Source: Prostheceraeus crozeri
Lineage: Eukaryota; Platyhelminthes; Polycladida; Euryleptidae
Length of the DNA stretch: 64,000 bases
Assembly (NCBI GenBank): GCA_907163375.1
Contig: CAJQUW010001706.1
Span: 62,001 to 126,000 of the forward strand
Direction of reading: 5' to 3'
A program made the position numbers and the translations under genes. The notes below the pieces were generated by a model. It did not search any database, was not told the origin of the DNA, and saw only the letters and a list, made by a program, of their open reading frames with translations. Shown piece after piece: positions 47,471-58,125 of the stretch. Positions within the stretch are counted from its first letter, which is position 1, and every line of letters begins with the position of its first letter.

Positions 47471-49355
47471 AATGCCTAGAATAGACCTGCTCGTGATTCC
47501 TTTATGAATTATTATAGCAGCTTATTAAAGTGTTTTCTCCTTCGGTTGCCCCTACAAAAACATGCTTTCAACTTTTGAAGTGATAACACCTTAAGCTTAA
47601 AATCATTTCGGGTCAAAAATGACCGTCGGGGTCGTACATCGGTTAACTTGCCTTTATAAGTATAAGTAGGCCTTTATGCGATTTTCACTGCGTCATTCAT
47701 CATGGAAAGCTAATATGAGTGGTGCAATATAAAAAGGATTGCCTATTGACCTAGTTGTCTGCACACATATTAAGTGCGACCGTGATTCTTTCGGCCTTCG
47801 AAATGACGGCCGAAAACTGTAGAAGGTTGCGCACCCGTGCTGTATACGCTGATGTGTTGTTGTTCGCTGGCGGGCAATTGTTGTTGTTATTTCTGTAGTT
47901 AAGTTGCACCGCGAGAGCCCGGAGTTCTTCTAACAGCTGTTGAAGATGTCGTATGTGTTGTTGTTGGTAGTTGTGATTGTGTCAATTTCTCATCGTTTCT
48001 AATTTATACCAATTTTTGAGACTTGACGATAAATCCACTTTCTTTTAAAAATTGAAAGAGTTTCCTTAAATCTCTGCCCACTAGCTTTCGACCCGACTTC
48101 ATTTCGTTCTTATCACGGATTTTATAATCTCCTTTTTGAACATGGACCATTAATCAGTTTTCATGATATCTTTTCTATCGTCGTTTTTTCAGTCATCAAC
48201 AATCACGTTATTCGCGCATTGAATTTCTTTCTTCTGTCAGTTTATTAATCGATTTATTCGCATCTCATCTCTCTCTCTCTATCAGCGTTTGATTCTTTGC
48301 TGACCGTTAATTTTCTCTTCTTTCTTTTTTCACGAAATAATGAATATCTCGTTTGCGAAACGAAAATGGCGTAGACTGACCGGTTACACATATACATGTA
48401 CACAAGAAATATGAACTATGAACATGAGAACGTACATATGAACGACGCAGAGAACGGCACGCAGGAACAACGAGGATAGGATTAGGGCACATGGGTTAGA
48501 TTGAAACGAACAAATGTTAGATACATTAGCATAATACACTATACGCGACATGGAATTATCGGAATTGAATCTTATTATGGAATTGGAATTGGAATTGAAT
48601 TGAACTGTTTCGACTGGAATTGGAATTGGAGTTGGAATTGAAATTTCTGCTCTGGAATTGGAATTGGAATTAAAAAATTTCAGTGGAATTTTTCCAGCTC
48701 TGCCTATGACTACTACGAATATACGCGGCTGCCGAGTTCTAAGTTTACTTAGTTCCTCTTCTTGTCAGACCAGACACGATCAAAGAAAAACACATTAATT
48801 CCATGGGACACAGATTGCAGTTTTTGGCAAAAATAAAGATTTCCATGTTTTCGCTTATCAACTGAAAAGTATATACTAAGTCTAGAGCAATTACTTTCGG
48901 CATGATGTGTCTTCAGGTCATTTCTTATAATGTCCATGAACAGTTATGACGCTAAACCCATTCAGATGACAGGCCTCCTACTGTCGGCAAACACAGACAT
49001 TTCGGTCAATTTTGTCCACATTCGACCACATTTTGAAGTATTCATCGCCGATCAGAAGCATGATAATATCATATGCACTGTACATGTACTGACCTGAAGA
49101 CATATGCCGAAAATTATGGCTCAAGACCTGGCGCATTTCAATTGATAGGAGAAAACATAGAAATTTTCATTTTCACCGAAAACTGTAATCTCCGTTCCAT
49201 TGGAGTGTCCCATGTGTTTTTCTTTGATCGACAAGAAGAGGAACCGGGTAGAACTCGGCAGACGCGCAGATTCTCAGTAGGCGTAGGGTGTGCATCATTC
49301 TGTGAATGTTTCATTCTCGGCCTCGTTCCCTCCAGAAATTCACTCTGGCTGCCGG

Positions 49356-49796
49356 ACTGCAGTGTTTGCAAAACACGGTTTTCCACGAAAAACAGTGTAA
49401 GTTCTATCAACACATAGAAGGTCAGATATCTACGGTCAGATGTATGTATCAGATGTTTCTGCAGATATCATAAGAATGTACTCAGATAAGCGATCTAGAT
49501 CAAATTGACATGCGGAGGAAGCATGACGGTTCGTGTGACTCAATCCTACGAGCAGGTTATGTGTCCTCTCTCATTGCGACCGCGAGCATGTTATCAATGT
49601 CAATTACCTCACTTATATTTGCATCAGTGCAGGAATTGTGATACCAATTTTAATCACTGAATAAATATTTCTTCACAAATTGTTTGCGAAAATGCGATTC
49701 TCATCGAAAAACGTAGTTTATCAACACAAAAAACATGGAATCTGCAATATGAAAATGTTTTGCAAAATTAGCCAATTCAGATTTACAGCAGCACAC
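49356..49796. other. end of unit 1
   Basis: AT-rich spacer with no feature, ending directly at the TA of the second breakpoint MITE. Confidence 0.5.
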
Positions 49797-49798
49797 TA

Positions 49799-50240
49799 GG
49801 TGAGATGCCACGCTCAATCACGCGTAATTACACATGACCCCAAACATCCGTGGCTATGCGGGATATTGCTGCAATATAAGTTGTATAAGTTAGCATAGTT
49901 GGCAGTCCTGTTATATAGACTTTGCGTCTCATGTGTCTGCATGTATCAGAGGCTAAACAATGTGATAGGACCTCAATTTCATGCCAAGGGAAGACAGAGC
50001 ATGCTTAATCGTTCATTCGTGGTTCAAGCGGCAGCGCAGACAACCGTAGACGACGCGCAAACTATAAACGCTCGCCCGCGCGTATTCATAAACACTCCCC
50101 ATGTTTTAACAGCATCAGATCAAGTGATTTCTGACTCTTAGTGCAGCGCGCATGTACCCGCCTAGAAGAAAAGAATGTCTTTAAACACGGATGTTTGAGG
50201 TGCTCCGTAATTACGCGTGAATTAGGCGTGGCATGTCACC
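49799..50240. mobile_element. TA-flanked MITE at the unit junction, copy 2
   Basis: 442 bp, termini GGTGAGATGCCACGC and inverted GGTGACATGCCACGC, TA at 49797-49798 and 50241-50242. Relative to copy 1 it lacks ~23 bp of the left ACGCGT repeat block and has extra sequence near 50015-50025. Its left flank differs from copy 1 but its right flank is the same. Confidence 0.7.
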
Positions 50241-50489
50241 TAGTGTTTCGTGACTTAAGCTGACCTTGTAGACCTATATAAATAGACTTATCTGGTATCT
50301 GACATCACCCCAATTTAAAAAATGGAAATATACCTGAATAGCTCGAATATATACCTGAATGCGCAGCAAATTGGTCGTCAAAGTGAGCAAGTGAGCAAAG
50401 CACCAATTCATTCAATATCAGGAATCATGCGGCCTAGTTCACATCTTTCCATCGCTAAAGCAGCCCACTTTTCAACACACAGCCATGTC

Positions 50490-51029
50490 AGGCCGCTGTC
50501 ACACAGGAAAAGGCGTCTTCCATTTGGGATTTCCTTTTAATCGCATGTAGAAAAGAATACAACCTATCACGCAGAAAAAGTCCTCAGCCATCTTCCATCT
50601 TCCAACATCTATCACGCTGTCACACAGGAAAAGTCATAGGGCGTCGTCCGTCGGACATAAGGGATGAAATTATGCGACTGATGAAGTTCATTTCCATCAG
50701 TTGTCAGGCGTCAGCCGCGAGACTGTTCCAAAAATAGAACAATGTGAAGTGACGTCTGAGGGAAGATTTAGGAAACTGTGAGTTGTAAAGAGATGCATTC
50801 AGAAAACAGCCTTTGTTCACAATGTCGAACGAGGATGAAAATCAAGATAGTGATCATAGCAACGGTAAATAGTGCAAAATAGCGCTGACTGTATCGGAAA
50901 TGGATTTCCCTAGTGTCCGTGGAAGATGGAAGATGGACGATGGAAGGTGGAAGACGCCTTATGAAGAATGTGCAAAAAGGCGACTCTCATGGAAGATGGA
51001 AGACGAATTTTCCTGTGTGACAGCGGCCT
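50490..51029. mobile_element. inverted-repeat MITE, unit 2
   Basis: Counterpart of 29919-30465 with an ~8-bp deletion in a CATCAGC repeat and a few substitutions. Confidence 0.6.
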
Positions 51030-51420
51030 TAGGAGTAAGCATAAGATACACAAATTGAATATAAATGGAATTTTTTCAGTATTTGTTAAATGATACCCAT
51101 CGCACAGCTGACATGTCGTCTTAGTTATTGTATAATTACAGCATGATTAAATGCCAATTTTGGAAATGCAATGCTTTTTTGCGTAATTATTAAATTACCA
51201 ATTTGTCTGCATTTATTCTCATTAATGCAAAATGATTTCAAAAGCAGAGCTACTACTTTTACAATACTTTCCACGGAATGTCAGTCGTGCACTCAGACGA
51301 TAGATGCCGAAAGTGAGAAAGCCGATGCGTAGCCTGGACGCCTATTTGTAGTGGGTAAGGAGCAAAAAGTTGGGTATTTTCAGCAAATACCGGCAAAACG
51401 CCCTTAAATTGTACGCCTTG

Positions 51421-52164
51421 CAGGGATGCGGAGTCAGAGTCTCGGAGTACTATCATTTTTGCTGGAGTCGGAGTCCTATCAAATGATAGGACTCCGGACT
51501 CCGGCTTACAACTAGACCCGAAATATAATACAAGCAAATTATTTATCATTGTGCATGGCTGTCACTGTCTTGATGTCAACTTTCTCCGTCAAACAAAAGT
51601 ACAGAGACACTGCAGTGCATGCAAACCTTGTATTGTAATAGTTAAGGGAATGAACCGTGATAGTGAAAAAAGGATTGTCTTTTTACTCAGTGATTTAGTA
51701 GAGAAGACAAGCCTTCCTAGCCTCGTTCCTACGCACCAAAGGTCACGTCAGAGACAAAAATGAAATACTAGTTTGTTTGAGTTAGTTTATTCACGTTAAT
51801 CGTGTGTGATATCTCCAAAGCGCATCTTAAAATCAAAAGTGTACTCATATCTCTTGGAGAATGATGGGGGATTTTCCTGCCTGGTAGAGACTGGAGAAAA
51901 ACCGTGTGTGCACACACGTCAACAAGATGGGAGGAGCCGAGTCGCATGCATCCAACTTAAAGCGACATTTGATAAAATGATTGATAATTGATACAGCAAT
52001 AATCACTAAAGATAGGTCAGGTAAGCGTATAATGATCTATGATATAGGCCACCAATTTCTTCAAGAAACTAGGCTATGTATACTTGATACCTGGAGTCGG
52101 AGTTGGAGTCCTATCAACCCCCGGAGTCGGAGTCCTATCAAAATGATAGGACTCCGTATCCCTG
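51421..52164. mobile_element. hAT-like MITE rich in GGAGTC, unit 2
   Basis: Counterpart of 30857-31599 with the same termini, apart from one substitution near the right end (CCGTATCCCTG). Confidence 0.6.
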
Positions 52165-52242
52165 CCTTAAAGTTGAGGAGTCACTCCAGAAGATACCATA
52201 AACTACTCCAAATTTCTCAATGAATGAAAGAATGAAACTTAC

Positions 52243-52845
52243 ATTTTTCCGAACGACAAAAAATATGCGCAGGTATACGATAAGGATGAATATCGTGGAG
52301 GGAATGATTGTTGCAGCAAATATGAAGAAGAGGTAGCTTAAATCCATCACTTCCAAGAACGCACAGGTGGAACTGAAGCCTTTGTTCCATCCCATCAGAG
52401 GTAGCAGACCAACGATGAATGACAAAATCCAAGCCGATGTAATGATCATCGACACAACAGGCTGAGTCACTCGAACTTTATAACTCAATGGATGTAAAAT
52501 CGCCCAATAGCGATCAACAGTCACACAGACCAGCATGAAAATACTGGCCGTACAAAGTATCATCATCACACACTGCATCGTCATACAAAGACGATATTGA
52601 CCGGCTGGAATGCCCATGTAAATCAAAATCGCCGCTGGAACGCCGATTCCACCAACCAGACCATCGGCTAGCGCCATGAAGACAATGTAATAACTCGCAC
52701 GAACTCTTTCCCGACGAAAATGAAGAAATCCAAAAATGATTAAAGCATTGCCAACCAAGGCTAGAAATCCCACAACACTTTCAAACACGATGTAAGTGAT
52801 ATTTAGAGGATAATGTGGAGATGAGGTATTAGTCCAGTTTGCCAT
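52243..52845 (-). CDS. class A GPCR, adenosine-receptor-like, exon for TM1-TM5 (receptor 4)
   Basis: Duplicate of receptor 3: 201 residues, same start (MANWTNTSS) and same phase-0 donor GTAAGT at 52242-52237. The only amino-acid difference seen in the exon is Lys for Arg in ICL2 (LSYKV against LSYRV). DRY, MGWNKG and TM5 Pro are kept. As for the others, TM6-TM7 were not found; in unit 1 the equivalent search region was also negative. Confidence 0.86.
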
Positions 52846-53104
52846 AAGGAAGTTGTGTCGGTATGGGATGAGATGACAGAAATATATCATCTCATTGTTA
52901 TTGGTTGACCAATTGTGAGTCTCTGTAATGGGAACTGCATGTGCATCGCTCCGTCTGAATAAGTGGGTTGAAGACAGTACAATTGTGATTGATGTGACTC
53001 TCTCGTTCATGATATTTCCCGAGATTAAACCATCAAATCTCTATTATTATTCGGAAATTCCACTGTCGTGAAATACTGCTATATTAAACAATATGAATGT
53101 TGCA

Positions 53105-53575
53105 ACAGGATGAGAACCAGTGTCACAAAAAAGTGACTCATCTTCAAATATGGCTCTCATTGAAATGACTCCTTCAAAAGAATTATCTCACCATACGCCT
53201 ACATAAATTATTTCCTATTTATGTGACTCACCACAAAGATGATTCCGATAAAAAGGATAAAGTGTCCTCTTGAAAAAATAACTCCCAACAAAACACAACC
53301 TGCAATAATAGACATACTAAAAAACACCTCCCTGCGGGAGTAACAGACAATAAAATTACTGCCTGCAAACTGTGTCTCGAGAAATTGGCTTCCTACAAAA
53401 AAGTGACTGGCAATAACTCCTTATCCTATAGAAATGACTGGAGCAGGATATTCTGGAAAAAATGACACTCAAAATGTCGCCCTATAAAAATGACTCGGTA
53501 AGAGGGACTCAACGAGAAATTGAATGACTCTTGCAAGAGTGATTTTATAGAATCACACTGGTTGACAAAGCTGCG
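53105..53575. repeat. degenerate short-motif array, unit 2
   Basis: Counterpart of 32540-33010, nearly identical. Confidence 0.4.
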
Positions 53576-55948
53576 GTAAAATTGCAATCTATATACAACA
53601 ATTTATTGCAATCAATTTCAATAAAATTTAATTAAATGAGAAATACATGAACTCTATAAATTGTAATTATTTCAATGCCGTCAACTGGAATTATTTTAAT
53701 AATTAAGCCTCGCTAATTGAATCGTAGGTCTTCAATGAGAAAAATCCGTGAATCAATTGATGACTAGTAAGTCAACTTCTCATCGATTCCTACCGATAAG
53801 TGTATTAAGAAACTACAATAAATTGCAATCATTTAAACGAACCGGTTTGTTGATATTTTCTTTGTCAAGTTTCTTGATCTGTGAGTGACCTGATGTGTTC
53901 TGTCAAGCCTTCACAGCACATTGCCTATAAATTGCTCCTAGCTATAAAAAATGCTAGATTTTTGAAAGTTATGCTAGAAATTTAAAAAAATTGTTCAATG
54001 GCAAGACTATGAAAATTGCAATTTAGCACAAAATATTATTACAATTTCCTCACATATTAAACTCTAAATTGCAATTTCAATGACATTTTCAATAAATTGT
54101 ACTTTCTGTCGCATTTTGTCTACTAGTGTACAAAAAGCTGAAAATTACTCGGAATAAATTATCTCTTACAGGAATGACCACCAGCAAGGATGATATCTGT
54201 CATCTTCTTTAGCAGATTGACAAAGTGCATATTGACTTCGATATTTCCATAAAATTATACCTCTTATGAAGCTGTCTAAAATATTACTGTAATAAGAGTG
54301 ATTGATAGTTTTTTCGAGCAACTTCGAAATTATTCTGATTTTGTTTTGTGTTTGCTTATCGTTTGTAGCTTATCTCTGAGTTGCATGTTTGACGCTTATC
54401 TTTTCTGCATTTCTCCTTCCAAATTCTGTTCCTTGCCTTGTTTGAGTGTAGCTTGGTATGACGCAATGTTTGTCAGACCTTTTGGTGCGAGGGTAGTTTG
54501 CGTATTGCGTGTGCATGTCAAGGTCTCCGTGCGTCTGTACTTGCCGTGCGCGTCGCAAACTCGCTCCCTTTTTTCTTCTCGCGTTTTCTATTTATTGTTA
54601 GGCGACACACTGACTTGTAATACAATTGTGTGGCTATTTGTGAGGGTTGGAACTTCGAGCCCTCTACACACTTCGACTCCCAACAAATTTGAATCGTCTC
54701 TGTCATTCTCTGTAATTCTGTCATTCTCTGTAGCGGTGTAATTGTGCATTGCTTGATAGAATTTAATTGCGACAGTACAAATTGTTGGGCTTTTTTCTCC
54801 GTCAATTAGCACAGGTGGAAAGTAGCGAAACAATTTTCAAGTGGTTGGTAAATGGTAATGTGAAAATAACCAGTCATAATCGCAGAAAATATGAAAAGAT
54901 AATCGAGTCGTGTCGTCTTGATCAATTCTATGTATCAAAAAAAATGCAGCATACGTCATCCAGGCAACATTCCTGTGTGAGAATTCGAACAATATCATAG
55001 ACCATCTGGAATCGCTTGAATGGGAGATTTTATTTCGCAGACAAATTAGTCAGCAAATGTCTGTCTGATGGTAGCTTGGGAATTATTATTTTAAGACTTC
55101 CATAAACAAACTGATTTCACAATGTCGCCACAATTTCCTGGGGAAGGTTTTAAGTCGAATAGATCGAAATGGAGACTATTTCAAAGATGACGCCGATGCC
55201 ATTTGAAATGCCTTTAATCCTTTCCCATGTTTGAATGCATCAAGTCACTGATTTGAAAGCCTCTGCTTGCATTTGTGCGGTCAAAAGGAAAACGCTCTGT
55301 CTTTAACTTTATTTTGGTATTTAACTTAAATTATTTTTTGTTTTTAATGATTCATCATTTCCAGAGTGTGCAGCACTTCAAATACTATTGTATTTGTCGC
55401 ACAGTAACGTCCACTTGTCACACATTAACGGTGTAAGAAGCCACAGCCCAGTGTGTTCTAATTCACCTGCACCCACAGTTGTGAGACTGACAAGTATGAC
55501 TAGAGCGACTTCTTTGCGTGTGTGATGCAGCACATTGAACCGATTTCTATGTAATTGCAGATGCTCTATCTCAACAATTCAACAATTAGATCCAAAAATG
55601 AATGAGTTTTAAACTTAGAGGTCTTTTAACTTTGAGTCCTGATACATATAGCGGTAAGATGAACATTTCAAAGATGAGAGGCTCCGCCTGAACTGCTGAT
55701 ATCCAAGCAGAAAAGCTCTTGGATTGCGATGTCTAAAGAGACAACATTTAAAGACGTGCTCTAGCTTTTCTAGTCTAGTCCATCATAGCAGTATTAGCAA
55801 CTGAAAGTTAATCATGAAGTTGGTTACAAAAGGAATAGAAAAGAAAACAGGGAGATAGAGAACATTCGGGTAAGTTGACAAAGAATGCTTCCTACCTGAG
55901 TCATGGATTTCTGTCTGAATGCAGCAATCTTGGGTAGAAATTAAGCGT
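53576..55948. other. non-coding stretch, unit 2
   Basis: Counterpart of 33010-35383. One extra T at ~54,310 opens the plus-strand frame further upstream (147 codons from 54298), which fits chance openness and not a conserved start. Confidence 0.45.
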
Positions 55949-55953
55949 TATGA

Positions 55954-56087
55954 GGGCTGTTCATTAACTAAAATTCTGTCGCAGAAAATTATACCGATTT
56001 AATTATTCTGCCGGTAGAATATCAACTGACTTAATGAACGACGGTATAACACCGAAATCGGCAGAATTTTAGTTAATGAACAGACCC
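55954..56087. mobile_element. 134-bp MITE, unit 2
   Basis: Counterpart of 35389-35522 with the same TATGA flanks. Confidence 0.7.
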
Positions 56088-56137
56088 TATGACAAACCGA
56101 GAAACTAAATTCTGACTGACGATAGTTTAGAAACTAT

Positions 56138-56656
56138 AGAATTAGACAGATCGTCTCTTCTTCTGTTTGATCAGAAAGCAAACATTGGAACATGCAATGC
56201 CCATGAAATGGCACAATCTGCTGACATAGCACCATAGAAATCGAACAATGAGCAGCCAGTTCAACATTAAACACGTCAAATTGTGCGAAGTTTCAGCGAC
56301 TGTTATCAACCAGATCACACAGCAAAGAGACACAGACGATGTCAAGTTGTACAGAGAAGTTTGTGAACGTTTTTTCGTGCGCCTACTAACTTTTTTAATA
56401 ATCATCGGAAGGGCCAACATGATCGAGAAAACTTTTGAGCAATGATCTGAATTCTTCGAATCTGAAGGAATCGCCGCGATCGGAGCATTTTGAAGGAATC
56501 CGCAACAATCCGCAAGTGACGCACGACTATTTTTCCTATCTCTGCATGGTATTAAAAATTTCTTTTTGCCCACTTCATAAGTTCTTGCATGCGCCATTAT
56601 TTCGAATCAGTTTGCACTTCTAGCAAAGTGATATGTATGTAAACAATCTAATTCTG
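56138..56656 (-). repeat. dispersed ~520-bp repeat, copy 3 (unit 2)
   Basis: Counterpart of 35573-36091; no differences seen. Confidence 0.55.
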
Positions 56657-57392
56657 TGGTGGCAACAATGCGGTTTCATTGCTCTCGATTAAACTCGCGC
56701 ATCGAGCTCGTGTTGCAACCGTTGTTTCACCACAGGTAAAATGCCTGAAAGAGATCTGGTCGAAAGATCTCTCATGCAACTTGCGTTTTTTTCCTTTTCG
56801 AAGTAGAACTCATTTAGCTCTGTTCAACATCTCTTAGCGATCAAAGTGACTCAGTTATACCTAAGTTGCTTGATTACCTTATCCGATGATTACTTTATCT
56901 GAGCAAATATCCTTTTTCTAAAAGCTATTATTTTGACTTTCTATAGTCCACCAGCAAATACCTATGATTTGGAGACTGCAATTCTGTTTATGGCTGCTTC
57001 AGATGGTCGCAATATTAATTTGGAATTTTTTTCAAAGACTTATTGTGTTTCCATATCGATGAATCATAAAGCTCATAACCTACATTAAACATGATAATCA
57101 ATGGTTATAGACGATGAGTGATGTCAAACTCACGTAAACTACCAATCTGCTTATGAGCCGCGGCCTCAGGCAGATTAGCATATTACTTCAGTGTCGCAAA
57201 CCATTCAAACCCATTGTTTATCAGGCACATTAAGAAAATGACGGAAATGACACGTTGTTTACAAATTGGTTATATATCAAAGGATGCATAATAATTGCAG
57301 TTGAGGTAAACAGTATGATATAGTCAATTCCTTCCGGAAAATTCTCCACTAAAATTGGCTATATGATCTTCCTCTATAGCTTGTTGACATTC

Positions 57393-58125
57393 GAATTCAT
57401 GATAATCATGCTGCCAGAACAAGCTTCTGCAGGGAGCGATGCCGAAAATTTGACTGTCACAGAATGATGCACACCCTATTCCTATAGCTGCGAATCTGCG
57501 CGTCTGCCGAGTTCTAGTTAGTTCTTCTGTGCACATGTGAAGTTAGTTCCACATGTGAATCCAATAGGACGCAGATTGCAGTTTTGGCAAAAATGAAGTG
57601 TTTCTTGTTTTTTGTTTTCTGCGTATTAAGCGAAAACTACTACGTCAGAGCCATAATTTTTGACATAGAATGTCCTCTGGTCATTTCCTGTTTTGTGCAC
57701 GTGTTAATATCGTGTCTCTGATCGGCAATTTATGCGAGAATGTTGCTAAATGTGGATTAAATTGCTCAAAACTCTTGGATGTTCACTGACTTTAAGAAGC
57801 TTGCCAAAACTGAGTGTGTTTAGCTTAATTGATAGGAAATGACCTGAAGACATTTCATGTCAAAAATTTGTGACTCCGGGCTCGTACTTTTCGCTAAATC
57901 AGAGAAAACATGGAAAATTGCATCTTAACCAAAAACTGCAATCTGCGTCCCATTGGATCAACATTTGTTTTTGTCTGATCGTGTCTGATAAGAAGAGGAA
58001 CTAGATCTCGGCATGCGCGCAGACTCGTGGTAGCCATAGAGTTTACATCATTCTGTGAAAGACTCATTGTCGGCCTCGTTCCCTGCAGAAACTCGTTTTA
58101 GCTGCCAGGGTTATGATATGAATTC
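57393..58125. mobile_element. long-inverted-repeat element A, unit 2
   Basis: Counterpart of 36828-37560 with single-base changes (for example at ~57524 and ~58100). Confidence 0.6.

Larger units (their letters stand above)
46523..47839 (+). mobile_element. inner hAT element with transposase remnant
   Basis: Left end CAGGGATGCGCAACCT; the right end inverted reads CACGGGTGCGCAACCT. Perfect 8-bp duplication CTGTATAC at 46515-46522 and 47840-47847. It sits inside the GGAATT hAT. A (TA)n microsatellite lies at ~47410-47470. The coding remnant is on the plus strand. Confidence 0.85.
46108..48702. mobile_element. hAT-like element with GGAATT subterminal repeats
   Basis: Ends CAGAGTTGGAAAA and (inverted) CAGAGCTGGAAAAA. 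Perfect 8-bp duplication CCTATGAC at 46100-46107 and 48703-48710. Iterated GGAATTGGAATT words lie at both subterminal regions (46115-46230, 48550-48680), like hAT transposase-binding repeats. No own transposase; it hosts a second hAT. A CTCTCTCTCT run lies at ~48270. Confidence 0.82.
46021..49355. mobile_element. long-inverted-repeat element B carrying a nested hAT insertion
   Basis: Starts CCGGCAGCCAGAG and ends with the inverse of CCGGCAGCCAGAGTG. The left arm is 46021-46107 continuing at 48711-~48870; the right arm is ~49138-49355. With the 46108-48702 insertion ignored, the left arm aligns with the right arm throughout. Homologous to element A. No gene. Confidence 0.65.
29215..49796. repeat. 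tandem duplication, unit 1 (~20.58 kb)
   Basis: Sequence from 29215 recurs in direct order from 49797. Matching landmarks are offset by 20,560-20,571 up to ~38 kb and by ~20,546 from ~38.2 to 40.9 kb. Unit 1 contains a breakpoint MITE, receptor 3, several MITEs, a long-inverted-repeat element, the TA-flanked transposon, a large palindrome and a nested hAT complex. No sequence separates the units. Confidence 0.95.
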
